Assembly (NCBI RefSeq): GCF_014651835.1
Contig: NZ_BMXQ01000001.1
Span: 3,322,120-3,386,119, forward strand
Origin: Pigmentiphaga litoralis
GTDB lineage: Bacteria > Pseudomonadota > Gammaproteobacteria > Burkholderiales > Burkholderiaceae_B
DNA: 64,000 bases
Direction of reading: 5' to 3'
The notes below the pieces were generated by a model. It had not been told where the DNA came from and made no database searches. It saw nothing but the letters and a program-made list of their open reading frames with translations. Below, piece after piece: positions 17,911-27,103 of this stretch. Positions within the stretch are counted from its first letter, which is position 1; each line of letters starts with the position of its first letter. The position numbers were made by a program, and so were the translations under genes.

Positions 17911-19650
17911 ATGCGCATCGATGGTAAATCCGAAGGTCTGCGGCAGGCCATGTCGTGGTTCCACACGTGGTCGGGCCTGCTTTTGGGATGGCTGCTGTAC
18001 GCCGTTTTCCTGACCGGCACCCTGAGCTTTTTTGTGGATGAGATCAATGCCTGGATGCGGCCCGAATTGCATCGGTCGGTGCCGCAGCCCGACACCGCGC
18101 AACGCGCCGTGGATGGCATGGCGCGGCTGGCGCCGGACGCAACGACCTGGACACTGACCCTGCCCAATGAACGGCAGAACGCGGTCGAAGCGTCGTGGCG
18201 CAAGCCCGGCGCCGCCGCCGGGCGCGCAGGCACCGAACGCGCCATGCTCGACGCCGCCACCGGTGATCCGATCACGGTGCGCGATACCCGCGCCGGCAGC
18301 TTCCTGTATCGCTTCCATTTCGAACTGCACGCCATGCCGCGCGTGTGGGGCCGATGGATCGTGGGCATCGCGACCCTGGTCATGTTCGCCGCGATCCTGA
18401 GCGGGGTCGTGACGCACAAGAAGATCTTCATCGACTTCTTCACCTTCCGCCGCAACAAGGGCCAGCGATCGTGGCTGGATGCGCACAACGCCACCGCCGT
18501 GCTTGCGTTGCCCTTGCATATCGTCATCACGTTCAGTGGCTTGCTGTTGTTGATGAACATGCTCATGCCCTTCCCGAAAGATGCGGTCTACAAGGGCGAC
18601 AACGCGGCGTTCTTTGCGGAGTTCCGCGGCCAGGCGCCGGCCGCGCAGGGACAGGGTGGGCAAGGTGGTGCAGGCCAAGCAGAAGGCGGCGAAGTGCGTG
18701 GTGGCGAGGGCCGTAGCGGCGGTGGCCGGCGTGGCAACGCGGCCGTAGCTGACGGCCCGGTGCCATTGACCCCGATCGCGCCGCTGTTGGCGCAGGCTCG
18801 CGCGGCATGGCCCGACCGCGAAGTCGGCACCATTGTGGTCACGCGCCCCGGCGCCCCCGGCGCGCGCATCGAGCTGCGTGAAGACGGCGGTCGCAAGCTG
18901 ACCGAGCGCGGCGGCAGCCGCAAGCTGGTATTCGATGGCCGCAACGGCGCGCTGCTCGAGCAGGACACTCCGCCCCCGCCTTCCGCCATCCGCGCCACCT
19001 ACAACGTCATGACCAGCCTGCACCTGGGCCGCTTTGCCGGACCGGCCATGCGATGGGCGCTGTTCATCGGCGGAATCATCGGTACGCTGATGGTTGCCAC
19101 CGGCATGGTGTTGTGGGTCGTCAAACGCCTGCCCGAGCGCCGCAAGCTGGGCGCGACGCCAAAGGGCCATCGCCTCGTGGAAGTGCTGAACGTGGCCGGC
19201 ATTGCATGCTTGCCGGTGGCCATTGGCGCCTACTTCCACGCCAACCGTTTGATAGCCGCCACCTTCGCGCAGCGCAGCGCATGGGAGGTCAACACACTGT
19301 TCATCGTGTGGCTGGCTTGCCTGGTGCATGCTGCGGTCCGGCCGCATCGCAGCGCCTGGCGCGAACAGCTGGCATTGGCGGCAGGACTTTTTGTCTTCCT
19401 GCCAATATTGAACGCGCTCACCGGCGGCGCGGGGTTGATGGTCAGTGTTCCCGCCGGCTTGTGGGCGGTAGCGGGCGTCGATGCGGCCTGCCTGGTGATG
19501 GGTGCGTTGCTGGCCTTTGCTGCGTATCGCCTGCGTGGCGGCGACACGGGCGCGGTCGCGGCCAGGACGCCCGGACGCAAGGCCGAGGGCGGCAACAAAG
19601 AAGGCAGCCGGCCCGGCCGCGCCGCGCCATTGTCCGGAGCGACATCATGA
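17911..19650 (+). CDS. PepSY-associated membrane protein (probable ferrisiderophore reductase type)
   Basis: A 579-residue inner-membrane protein with about four to seven helices. Histidines sit in or beside helices (FHTWSGLLLGWLL, FHFELHAM, DAHNATAVLALPLHIVITFSG), as in PepSY proteins of the PiuB/FoxB group, some of which reduce ferrisiderophores in the periplasm. A glycine-rich, probably disordered insert of about 45 residues (near 230-275) lies in the large periplasmic loop and is unusual. The stop overlaps the next start (ATGA). The iron role follows from operon context and family, not from direct evidence. Confidence 0.85.
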   Translation: MRIDGKSEGLRQAMSWFHTWSGLLLGWLLYAVFLTGTLSFFVDEINAWMRPELHRSVPQPDTAQRAVDGMARLAPDATTWTLTLPNERQNAVEASWRKPGAAAGRAGTERAMLDAATGDPITVRDTRAGSFLYRFHFELHAMPRVWGRWIVGIATLVMFAAILSGVVTHKKIFIDFFTFRRNKGQRSWLDAHNATAVLALPLHIVITFSGLLLLMNMLMPFPKDAVYKGDNAAFFAEFRGQAPAAQGQGGQGGAGQAEGGEVRGGEGRSGGGRRGNAAVADGPVPLTPIAPLLAQARAAWPDREVGTIVVTRPGAPGARIELREDGGRKLTERGGSRKLVFDGRNGALLEQDTPPPPSAIRATYNVMTSLHLGRFAGPAMRWALFIGGIIGTLMVATGMVLWVVKRLPERRKLGATPKGHRLVEVLNVAGIACLPVAIGAYFHANRLIAATFAQRSAWEVNTLFIVWLACLVHAAVRPHRSAWREQLALAAGLFVFLPILNALTGGAGLMVSVPAGLWAVAGVDAACLVMGALLAFAAYRLRGGDTGAVAARTPGRKAEGGNKEGSRPGRAAPLSGATS

Positions 19651-19973
19651 GCGGCCTGGCGACCCTGCTGCTGTCCTACTCGGGTTTCGTCGGCCTGGCA
19701 TTGGCGATGGAACGGCATCAGGAACAGGCGGAACTGCCAACCCTCGACAACCGCCGCAAGCTAGGCTGGCGCGTGCTTGGCTCTGTACTTTTGGTGCTGG
19801 CGCTGATGGCCGCGATCCAGACCGAAGGCACGTCGGTCGGCATCAGCTTCTGGCTTGGCATGCTCAGCATTGCCGGCATCGCGTGCGCCTTGATGTTCAG
19901 CTATGCGCCGCGTCGGGTGCTGTCGTCGGCGGCGGTCATTGGCGGAGCGGGATTGCTGGCCTGGCTGGTCTGA
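19647..19973 (+). CDS. DUF3325 family membrane protein
   Basis: A 108-residue protein with three to four hydrophobic helices (LLLSYSGFVGLALAM, W-R-V-L-G-S-V-L-L-V-L-A-L-M-A-A-I, GMLSIAGIACALMFSY, C-terminal helix). The start codon overlaps the PepSY stop. Size, topology, the G-F-V-G-L-A-L-A-M-E-R-H segment and the place at the end of a TonB-DUF3649-PepSY operon match DUF3325. Role unknown; probably a small partner of the PepSY protein. Confidence 0.82.
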   Translation: MSGLATLLLSYSGFVGLALAMERHQEQAELPTLDNRRKLGWRVLGSVLLVLALMAAIQTEGTSVGISFWLGMLSIAGIACALMFSYAPRRVLSSAAVIGGAGLLAWLV

Positions 19974-19992
19974 TGACGCCGACGCCCATCCC

Positions 19993-21009
19993 TCACGCGG
20001 TGACCGCATCCACACCGACCCACCACGCTTCGCCCGCATGCGGCTTGGCAATGGCGACGGCTTCACCCATGCGTGGCGTCGTGACCTGCACGCCATGCTG
20101 CTTGCCGAGCGCAACGATCCGGTCGTACGGCTCGTGCCAGTCATGGAAGGCCAGATCGAACGTGCCGTTGTGGATGGGCAGCATCCACTTGCCACGCAAG
20201 TCCAGATGCGCCTGCAGGCTTTCCTCAGGCTGCATGTGCACCCCCGGCCACCGGGCGTCGTAGGCGCCCGTCTCCATCAGCGTCAGGTCAAACGGCCCGT
20301 AGCGCTCGCCAATCTGGCGAAAGCCCGCCGAATAGCCGGTATCGCCGCTGAAGAACACCCGCGTATCGCCATCCACGATGATCCACGACGCCCACTGCGT
20401 GCGATTGCCATCCCGCAGGGTGCGGCCGGAAAAGTGCTTGGCCGGCCCCGGCACGAAGCGGATGCCATCGACCTCGGACTCTTCCCACCAGGACAACTGA
20501 CGCACCTTGTCTGCCGGCACGCCCCAGGCAATCAGCCGGTCACCCACGCCACGCGGCGTCAGGAACACATCCGTCTTGGGGGCGAGCGCCTGGATGCTGG
20601 CGTAATCCAGATGATCGTAATGGTCGTGCGACAGGATCACGCCGCGCAGCGGCGGCAGGTCCTTGATCGCAATGGGCGGCGCATGAAAGCGCTTGGGTCC
20701 GGCCCATTGAACAGGCGATGCGCGCTTGGAAAACACCGGGTCGGTCAGCCAGAAGCCGCCCCGCAGTTTCAGCAGCAGCGTGGAGTGCCCGAGCCGATAC
20801 ACCGTGTGGTCCGGCGCAGCCAGCAAAGCGGCCGCGGTCAACGTGTGCACGGGAATCCGGCCCGACGGCCGGGTGGTGCGTGGCTTGGCGAAGAACACCT
20901 TCCACATCAATTTGAGCGTGTTGAAGAGGCCCGCCTGCACGGGGCGCTGCGGGACTCGCGCGCGCAATCCGGCCAGCGGGGAAACGGCGGAAGACGGGGT
21001 ATCGGACAT
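19993..21009 (-). CDS. metallo-beta-lactamase-fold hydrolase (UlaG/NAPE-PLD-like)
   Basis: A 338-residue protein with the metal-binding S-H-D-H-Y-D-H-L-D signature, preceded by L-G-H-S-T-L-L-L-K and followed by F-F-S-G-D-T-G-Y-S and a late P-I-H-N-G-T-F-D-L-A histidine. This set is characteristic of the NAPE-PLD/UlaG branch, which cleaves phosphodiester or lactone bonds. An N-terminal hydrophobic segment near 30-40 may associate it with the membrane. The start at 21009 (MSDTPSS) is preferred over a 17-codon extension. It is divergent from a TetR regulator with operator-like repeats between them, so it is probably that regulator's target. Confidence 0.85.
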   Translation of the reverse strand: MSDTPSSAVSPLAGLRARVPQRPVQAGLFNTLKLMWKVFFAKPRTTRPSGRIPVHTLTAAALLAAPDHTVYRLGHSTLLLKLRGGFWLTDPVFSKRASPVQWAGPKRFHAPPIAIKDLPPLRGVILSHDHYDHLDYASIQALAPKTDVFLTPRGVGDRLIAWGVPADKVRQLSWWEESEVDGIRFVPGPAKHFSGRTLRDGNRTQWASWIIVDGDTRVFFSGDTGYSAGFRQIGERYGPFDLTLMETGAYDARWPGVHMQPEESLQAHLDLRGKWMLPIHNGTFDLAFHDWHEPYDRIVALGKQHGVQVTTPRMGEAVAIAKPHAGEAWWVGVDAVTA

Positions 21010-21069
21010 GGACAGGACAGCTCCGGAATGGGCGCGACCAAACGGTGGCGCCATAAGCACACTGATAAG

Positions 21070-21134
21070 TACACTGTACGGTGTAGTTTATCCAGTGTAG
21101 GGAGTCGCGATCAAAAAGTAAACTGGCCAGTGTA
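21070..21134. promoter_or_regulatory. operator-like repeats between the MBL hydrolase and tetR genes
   Basis: Three related sites occur: the dyad TACAC-N6-GTGTA at 21070-21085, CCAGTGTA at 21092-21099, and CCAGTGTA at 21127-21134, which overlaps a perfect palindrome ACTGGCCAGT (21122-21131). Shared CAGTGTA/TACACTG words in a short divergent promoter fit TetR autoregulation. Confidence 0.65.
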
Positions 21135-21185
21135 AAATTTGCGGCCTGAGTGTGACTGACCTCCTTTGCGAAGCGAACGTTCCCA

Positions 21186-21827
21186 ATGACCGATGCCCCC
21201 CGCCTGACCGACCGCAAGCGCGACGCCATTCTTGCGGCAGCCATTGCCGAGTTCCGCGCGAACGGGTTCGAGGCGACCAGCATGGACCGGATCGCCACCC
21301 GGGCGGAAGTCTCCAAGCGCACTGTGTACAACCACTTTCCGAGCAAGGAAGTGCTGTTTGCGGACATTCTGGTGCAACTCTGGAACGTGAGCGCGTCCGA
21401 ACGGGAACTGGCTTATCGCAGCGACGTGCCACTGCGCGATCAGCTGCGTGAACTGCTGGCTGCCAAGCTGCGCATGCTCAATGACACGCATCTGCTCGAT
21501 TTGGCGCGGGTGGCCATTGCCGCCGCCATTCATTCGCCCGAGCGGGCGCAGAACATGGTCGCGCGACTGGGCGAAAAGGAAGAAGGCCTGCTGGTGTGGC
21601 TGCGCGCGGCGCAGGACGATGGCAAGCTGCGCGGCGCCGATCCGGTATTTGCCGCGCAGCAGTTGCACGGCATGCTCAAGACCTTCGGCTTCTGGCCGCA
21701 GGTCACGATGGGCGAGGCGCCCCTGTCGGCGGGACGGCAGGAACACATCGTTGCGGCGACGATAGATATGTTCCTGGCCAGGTACGACCGGCCGGACCCC
21801 GACGGACCCGGCCGGCTCGATACCTGA
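21186..21827 (+). CDS. TetR family transcriptional regulator
   Basis: A 213-residue protein with an N-terminal helix-turn-helix (TSMDRIATRAEVSKRTVYNHFPSKEVLF, about residues 35-62) and an all-helical ligand-binding domain. The C-terminal region resembles the AcrR/TetR_C type found with efflux or lipid genes. It is divergent from the metallo-hydrolase gene. Effector unknown. Confidence 0.9.
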   Translation: MTDAPRLTDRKRDAILAAAIAEFRANGFEATSMDRIATRAEVSKRTVYNHFPSKEVLFADILVQLWNVSASERELAYRSDVPLRDQLRELLAAKLRMLNDTHLLDLARVAIAAAIHSPERAQNMVARLGEKEEGLLVWLRAAQDDGKLRGADPVFAAQQLHGMLKTFGFWPQVTMGEAPLSAGRQEHIVAATIDMFLARYDRPDPDGPGRLDT

Positions 21828-21909
21828 GCGCCGGCTTATCTTTCATCCATAAGCCCTCAATACATAAGCGCCAGCTTATCTTTGATTGATAAGCAGCTGC
21901 TTATCAATC
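21828..21909. repeat. two 27-bp imperfect direct repeats and a 26-bp perfect palindrome rich in GCTTAT
   Basis: A 27-bp unit (21828-21854, starting GCGCCGGCTTATC) recurs at 21868-21894 with four mismatches, giving a 40-bp period. Six GCTTAT/ATAAGC words occur at 21834, 21849, 21864, 21874, 21889 and 21899, spaced 10 or 15 bp. The last two form a perfect 26-bp palindrome (21884-21909, half-site GATTGATAAGCAG) that runs over the stop codon of the convergent Bug gene. The array fills the whole gap between two convergent genes. Confidence 0.8.
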
Positions 21910-22884
21910 CAGGCTGATCTTCAGATCCTTGATCAGCTTGTGCCAGACGGCCGTCTCTTTCTGGATCAGCGCAGCGTATTCCTGCGGTGTGCCACCCACG
22001 GGCTCGACGCCGAATTCCACCAGCTTCTTGCTGACCGCGGGGGTGTGGATCGCGGCGGCCACGTTCTTCTGCAGCGTCGCGATCACCTCGGGCGGGGTGC
22101 CGGCCGGGGCGACCATGCCGACCAGCGCGGCGGCCTCGACGTTGGCCACGCCCAGTTCGGCAAAGGTCGGCACATCAGGCAGCTGCGGCAGGCGCGTGGC
22201 GTTGGCCACGGCGATCGCGCGCACCTTGCCGCCCTTGATGAAGGCATTGCCGGCGGCAAGGTCGGTCATCATCGCGGCCAGCTGACCCCCGGCCACGTCG
22301 ACCAATGCCGGCGCGGCGCCCCGATAGGCAATGTGCAGCATGCGCAAGCCGGCGCGTTCCTTCAGCAATTCCATGGCTAGGTGATGCGGGCTGCCCGCTC
22401 CTGCCGACGCATAACTGAACTTGCCGGGCGCGGCCTTGACCTTGGCCATGAAGTCCTTGGCGTCCTTGATGTCGGTGGTCTGTCCCACGACCAGGATCAT
22501 CGGGAAGCGGCCCATCAGGCTGACCGGCGCCAGGTCGCGCAGCGGGTCATAGCTGAGCGACTTGTACAGCGCCGGATTGAAGATCAGCGTGCCGTTGTCG
22601 GCCGACAGCACCGTCGTGCCATCGTGCGGGGCCCGCACGGTTTCGACGGCGCCAATCGCTGTGTTGCCGCCCGGACGGTTGTCGACGACAACGGTCTGGC
22701 CGGTGTTCTCGGCCAGTTGCGCGCCGATGGTCCGGGCCAGGAAGTCCGACCCGCCGCCAACGGCGTAGGGCACGATCCAGCGCAGGGGTTTGCCACTGGG
22801 CGATTGCGCCGCGGCGCTGCCGGCCAGGACCAGCCCGGACGCGAGTATCGACGCCGACAGCGCCAGCTTGATGAAGCTTTTCAA
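21904..22884 (-). CDS. Bug-family tripartite tricarboxylate transporter substrate-binding protein
   Basis: A 326-residue periplasmic receptor. The signal peptide runs to about A-A-A-Q. The mature part opens with I-V-P-Y-A-V-G-G-G-S-D-F-L-A-R, which matches the Bug ligand-binding loop, then D-N-R-P-G-G-N and P-H-D-G-T-T, and the A-Y-R-G-A-A-P-A segment of the second lobe. The start is a TTG eight bases after GGAG. It is the last gene of the P450-hmgA-fahA set, suggesting it binds an aromatic acid or intermediate for that pathway. No TctA/TctB membrane subunits are nearby. Confidence 0.9.
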   Translation of the reverse strand: MKSFIKLALSASILASGLVLAGSAAAQSPSGKPLRWIVPYAVGGGSDFLARTIGAQLAENTGQTVVVDNRPGGNTAIGAVETVRAPHDGTTVLSADNGTLIFNPALYKSLSYDPLRDLAPVSLMGRFPMILVVGQTTDIKDAKDFMAKVKAAPGKFSYASAGAGSPHHLAMELLKERAGLRMLHIAYRGAAPALVDVAGGQLAAMMTDLAAGNAFIKGGKVRAIAVANATRLPQLPDVPTFAELGVANVEAAALVGMVAPAGTPPEVIATLQKNVAAAIHTPAVSKKLVEFGVEPVGGTPQEYAALIQKETAVWHKLIKDLKISLD

Positions 22885-22956
22885 AGGTGTCTCCGGATAT
22901 CGTTATGGATCGAATTATTTTCTTGATCGAACTATCGTGATGGGCGGCCCAACGCG

Positions 22957-24246
22957 TCAACCCTTGATCGGATGCGCAGGCAGGATGGTTCCAGTGCAGG
23001 TGCCGAAGCCGACGCGATACCCATCGCCCTGGCACCAGCCGGTCAGGATCAGTTCGTCGCCATCTTCAATGAACGTGCGGGTTTCGCCACCGTTCAACGT
23101 GATCGGCGTCTTTCCGCCGGCGGTCATTTCCAGCAAGGATCCCAGCGAGTCCGGGGTCGATCCGCTGATCGTGCCCGATCCCATCAGATCCCCGACGCGG
23201 GTGTTGGTGCCCGACACTGTGTGGTGCGCCAGTTGCTGCGCCATCGTCCAGTACATGAACTTGAAATTGGTGCGCGACAAGGTCGTGGCCTTGTCCTGAC
23301 TGGCCGGGCGGATCGCGGCTTCCAGGTGCAGGTCGAAGGCGTGGTGCCCTTCATGCTGCAGGTAGGACAGCGGCACCGGGTCCTGCGGCGGCTGGGCGCA
23401 GCGGAACGGTTCCAGCGCGTCCATCGTCACGACCCAGGGCGAGATCGTCGTTGCGAATCCCTTGGCGTTGAAGGGACCGAGCGGCACGTATTCCCAGGCC
23501 TGCAGGTCACGCGCGCTCCAGTCGTTCAATAGCACCATGCCGAAGATGTGCGACTCGGCGTCTTCGCAGGCGATCGGGTCACCCAGGCCGCTCGGCACAC
23601 CCACGAAGAAGCCGGTCTCGAGTTCGATGTCGAGCCGCAGGCAGGGCGAAAACACCGGCCGTTCCTGGTCGGGTTTCTTGATCTGCCCATTGGGCCGGCG
23701 CACGGGCGTGCCGCTCACGATCACCGACGAGGCGCGGCCGTTGTAGCCGATCGGGATCTCGAGCCAGTTGGGCATCAACGCGTTCTTGGGATCGCGAAAC
23801 AACGCGCCCACATTGGTGGCGTGTTCGCGCGACGAATAGAAGTCGGTGTAGCCGGGAATGTCGACCGGCAGATGCATCGTGGCCTGAGCCTGCGGCACCA
23901 GCGCCGACTGCCGCAAGGCCACGTCGTCACGCAGGGTCGCGGTGTCGTCGGACAGCAGTTGCGTCAGCTGGCTGCGCACGCTGCGCCATGTGTCGCGTCC
24001 CGCCGCCATGAACGGATTGAGCGTGCGCTGGGCAAACAGCCCCGCCGGCGCATTCAACAGGCCACGCGCCTCCAGTACCGACAGATCGAGGATCTCGTCA
24101 CCGATCGCCACGCCCACGCGCGGCTCGGTCGACGCTGCGGGGGTGAACACACCGAACGGCAGGTTCTGGATCGGGAAGTGCGAGTCCGCGCGATTGGCGG
24201 ACGGCACCCAGCTTTTGTGAGGGGTTGTGGGGGTCGCTGGGGTCAT
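22957..24246 (-). CDS. fahA: fumarylacetoacetase
   Basis: This 429-residue enzyme hydrolyses fumarylacetoacetate to fumarate and acetoacetate, the last step of tyrosine/homogentisate degradation. The N-terminal SH3-like domain ([11 protein letters not shown]) and the C-terminal metal-dependent hydrolase core are both present. Recognisable sequences are [50 protein letters not shown] and the G-S-G-T-I-S-G end region. The ATG at 24246 overlaps the hmgA stop as ATGA, so the two are coupled. Confidence 0.95.
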   Translation of the reverse strand: MTPATPTTPHKSWVPSANRADSHFPIQNLPFGVFTPAASTEPRVGVAIGDEILDLSVLEARGLLNAPAGLFAQRTLNPFMAAGRDTWRSVRSQLTQLLSDDTATLRDDVALRQSALVPQAQATMHLPVDIPGYTDFYSSREHATNVGALFRDPKNALMPNWLEIPIGYNGRASSVIVSGTPVRRPNGQIKKPDQERPVFSPCLRLDIELETGFFVGVPSGLGDPIACEDAESHIFGMVLLNDWSARDLQAWEYVPLGPFNAKGFATTISPWVVTMDALEPFRCAQPPQDPVPLSYLQHEGHHAFDLHLEAAIRPASQDKATTLSRTNFKFMYWTMAQQLAHHTVSGTNTRVGDLMGSGTISGSTPDSLGSLLEMTAGGKTPITLNGGETRTFIEDGDELILTGWCQGDGYRVGFGTCTGTILPAHPIKG

Positions 24247-25589
24247 GGGGTCTCCGGGGAAAAGTGCCGTGTCAGGTCCTGCCAGCACTGGAAGTAGTTG
24301 GCTTGCAATTGCGATGACGCCAGCGCGCGCTGCGTCGGCTTGATGATGGTGCGGGTCTCGAACATGAAAGCCATGGTGTCGCCCACCTTGTGGGGAGAAC
24401 GGGTGTCGGCGTTCGAGGCCTTTTCAAACGTGCCGGCATCCGGACCATGGCCCGACATGCAGTTGTGCAGGCTGGCGCCGCCGGGCACGAAACCTTCGGC
24501 CTTGGCATCGTAGGCGCCATGCACCAGGCCCATGAATTCACTGGCCACGTTGCGGTGGAACCAGGGCGGCCGGAAGGTGTCTTCGGCCGTCAGCCAGCGC
24601 GGCGGGAAGATGACGAAGTCCAGGCTGTCGACCCCGGGCGTGTCGGTAGGCGCATGCAGCACCAGAAAAATCGATGGATCCGGATGGTCGTAGGTGATCG
24701 AGCCGATCGCATTGAAGCGGCGGAGATCATACTTGTAGGGCGCGTAGTTGCCATGCCAGGCCACCACGTCCAGCGGCGAATGCCCCATCCGCGCGCGCCA
24801 CAGGCCACCGCCGAATTTGGCGATCAGGTCGAACTCGCCTTCCACGTCTTCGTAGGCCGCGTTGGGTGTCAGGAAGTCCCGCGGATTGGCAAGCCCGTTG
24901 GACCCGATCACGCCCAGGTCGGGCAGGCGCAGCAAGGCGCCGAAGTTTTCGCACACATAGCCGCGCGCGTCACCGTCGGGCAGTGTCACCCTGAAGCGGC
25001 ACCCGCGCGGAATCACGGCGATCTCCTGCGGCTCCAGGGTAATGCGGCCCATCTCGGTATCCAGCACCAGGCGCCCCTGCTGCGGCACGATCAGCAGTTC
25101 GCCATCCGCGCTGTAGAAGAAGCGCGTCATGGATTGATTGGCGGCATACAGGTGAATGGCGCAGCCCTCCATCGCGTCCGCCGACCCGTTGCCTGCCATG
25201 GTGACCAGCCCATCGACAAAGTCCGTGGGCGCATCGGGCATGGGCAGCGGGTCCCACCGCAACTGATTGGGTGGCGTGGGGGGCACGCGGCCAAACTCGC
25301 TGACCAGGCGGCCGTCGTCCGGCACAGGCTCGAACGGCAGGTGCACCGCGGCCGGCCGGATCCGGTACAGCCAGGACCGGCGGTTATGACTGCGCGGCGC
25401 CGTGAATGCGGTGCCGGACAGCTGCTCCGCATACAGGCCATAGGGCGCGCGTTGCGGCGAGTTGCGGCCTTCGGGCAAAGCGCCCGGCAAGGCCTCGGTC
25501 GCGAATTCATTGGCGAAGCCCGACATGTATCCGGCGTCGGACGCAAAGCCGGCCGCGGGCTGGCTGGGCGGAGTGGCTGACGAGTTCAT
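24243..25589 (-). CDS. hmgA: homogentisate 1,2-dioxygenase
   Basis: This 448-residue iron(II) dioxygenase opens the homogentisate ring to maleylacetoacetate. The protein begins [19 protein letters not shown], the usual HmgA start. The iron ligands are visible in [12 protein letters not shown] (His and Glu) and H-G-P-D (His). The ATG at 25589 is chosen because an AGGA lies seven bases upstream; upstream in-frame ATGs lack one. It is co-directional with a P450 gene upstream and coupled to fahA downstream. The maleylacetoacetate isomerase needed between them is not in the window. Confidence 0.95.
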   Translation of the reverse strand: MNSSATPPSQPAAGFASDAGYMSGFANEFATEALPGALPEGRNSPQRAPYGLYAEQLSGTAFTAPRSHNRRSWLYRIRPAAVHLPFEPVPDDGRLVSEFGRVPPTPPNQLRWDPLPMPDAPTDFVDGLVTMAGNGSADAMEGCAIHLYAANQSMTRFFYSADGELLIVPQQGRLVLDTEMGRITLEPQEIAVIPRGCRFRVTLPDGDARGYVCENFGALLRLPDLGVIGSNGLANPRDFLTPNAAYEDVEGEFDLIAKFGGGLWRARMGHSPLDVVAWHGNYAPYKYDLRRFNAIGSITYDHPDPSIFLVLHAPTDTPGVDSLDFVIFPPRWLTAEDTFRPPWFHRNVASEFMGLVHGAYDAKAEGFVPGGASLHNCMSGHGPDAGTFEKASNADTRSPHKVGDTMAFMFETRTIIKPTQRALASSQLQANYFQCWQDLTRHFSPETP

Positions 25590-25686
25590 GAGCATCCTGA
25601 AAGAAAAGTGACGACCTGCATGGCTGGATACGTCGACTGCCGCATCTTGCATCGCGCCGTCATGCATGGGTTGACGACATCCACGA

Positions 25687-26931
25687 TCAGCCGCGCACCC
25701 GGGCTGGCACATGCAGGAAGCCGCGGAAACGGGCGCGGCCACCGCGCACCGGTGGCACGGTCAGCGTGTAGTCGGGAAAACGGGCCAGGAAGCGCGAGAT
25801 CGCGATCGCGCCTTCCAGGCGGGCCAGCGACATGCCAGCACACTGATGAATGCCGCTGCCAAAGGCCAGGTGCCGGTTGGGCGAGCGCGCAATGTCGAAG
25901 CGGTCGGGATCGGGAAATTGTTCGGGGTCGCGGTTGGCCGCGCCGATACAGAGCGTGACCGACGTACCAGGTGGCAAGGTCACACCGCCGATCTCGACCG
26001 TCTCCGTCGTCATGCGGTTGCCCAGTTGGTTAGAACTCTCATATCGCAGCACTTCTTCGATCGCGGTCTTGATCAGGTCCGGCTCGGCAATCAACCGTGC
26101 TTTCTGGTCCGGAAACTGCGCCAGCGCGACCAAGCCGTTGCCGATCAGGTTGGTCGTCGTTTCATGACCGGCATTGAGCAGGAACACACAGTTGTGCAGC
26201 AGCTCGGCCGACGTCAGCCGCTCGCCATCGGGCTCGCCTTGCAGCAAGCGGGTCAGCACATCGTGGTCCGGATCGCCGGGCGATGCGCGGCGCTGCGCGA
26301 TCAGGCCGTCCAGGTAATCCAGGAACTGGCGCAGGGCCGCGTTGCCTTCGTCCGCGGCCGCCGGCGTGACCACCGGTTCGAGTGCGCCCAGGATCGCGAG
26401 CGACCAGTCGCGCAGCGGCTCGCGTTCATCGTGCGGCACGTCGAGCAGGTTGCCAATCACTTCGACCGGAATGGCCGCCGCAAAGTCTTCGATCAGGTCG
26501 ACGTCGCCCTTGTCGGCCATGCGGTCCAGCAGCGTATCGACCAGGCGGATCAAGCCGGGCTCCATGCCCGCGATGGCGCGCGGCGTCAGTGCACCCGCGA
26601 TCAGCCGGCGCACGCGCGTGTGCAGGGGCGGATCGTTGAAGACCAGGCTGGTGGTGTGATGCTCGAACAGCAGCGAGTCGCCAAACTTGGGTTTGAATTC
26701 GACCTTCTTGTCGCTGCTGTAGACCCGCGTGCTTTTGTAGGCCGCGATCAGGTCGGCGTAGCGTGTCAGGAAGACGCCTCCACCCGGCAATCGCTTGACC
26801 GGCGCGTGTTCGCGCAAGGCATGATAGGTCGGGAAGGGGTCGTCATAGAACTCGGCCGGCAGGTGGGCCAGGTCGAAGGTATCGGCCAGTGCGCGAGGAT
26901 CCGCGGCCAGGCTGGGGGCAGTGCTGTGCAT
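25687..26931 (-). CDS. cytochrome P450
   Basis: A 414-residue soluble bacterial P450. The I-helix motif A-G-H-E-T-T is at 254-259, the K-helix E-x-x-R at 293-296, and the heme-binding F-G-S-G-I-H-Q-C at 357-364 with Cys364 as the iron ligand. No redox partner gene lies nearby. It is the first gene downstream of the IclR-controlled promoter and 97 bp upstream of hmgA. It may therefore feed the homogentisate branch by hydroxylating or dealkylating an aromatic substrate; this is inferred from position only. Confidence 0.93.
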   Translation of the reverse strand: MHSTAPSLAADPRALADTFDLAHLPAEFYDDPFPTYHALREHAPVKRLPGGGVFLTRYADLIAAYKSTRVYSSDKKVEFKPKFGDSLLFEHHTTSLVFNDPPLHTRVRRLIAGALTPRAIAGMEPGLIRLVDTLLDRMADKGDVDLIEDFAAAIPVEVIGNLLDVPHDEREPLRDWSLAILGALEPVVTPAAADEGNAALRQFLDYLDGLIAQRRASPGDPDHDVLTRLLQGEPDGERLTSAELLHNCVFLLNAGHETTTNLIGNGLVALAQFPDQKARLIAEPDLIKTAIEEVLRYESSNQLGNRMTTETVEIGGVTLPPGTSVTLCIGAANRDPEQFPDPDRFDIARSPNRHLAFGSGIHQCAGMSLARLEGAIAISRFLARFPDYTLTVPPVRGGRARFRGFLHVPARVRG

Positions 26932-26987
26932 GTCTCGTCACCACGTCCTGGTGTTCGTCGATGGGTGCGCCGCTGCGTGGCAGCAGG

Positions 26988-27086
26988 TTACTTCTGACGT
27001 AATCGGTTTACGGCAAGAGTAATTTCAGACGGGTTGCGACGTCAAGGCGCATTACGCGTGGCGTGCTAGAGTTACGCCAGACGTAA
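26988..27086. promoter_or_regulatory. three TTAC-N7-GTAA operator sites between the P450 and iclR genes
   Basis: Three 15-bp dyads share the same frame: TTACTTCTGACGTAA (26988-27002), TTACGGCAAGAGTAA (27008-27022) and TTACGCCAGACGTAA (27072-27086). The first two are 20 bp apart, two helical turns. The third has perfect 5-bp arms and lies 17 bp before the IclR start. Sites 1 and 3 also share an extended match GTTAC-N5-GACGTAATC. Confidence 0.85.
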
Positions 27087-27103
27087 TCATCAAGAGCCGA
27101 TCC

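Noticed and set aside
17200-19347. 715-codon minus-strand open frame opposite the DUF3649 and PepSY genes
   Set aside because: Antisense shadow; the forward genes fit a known operon order.
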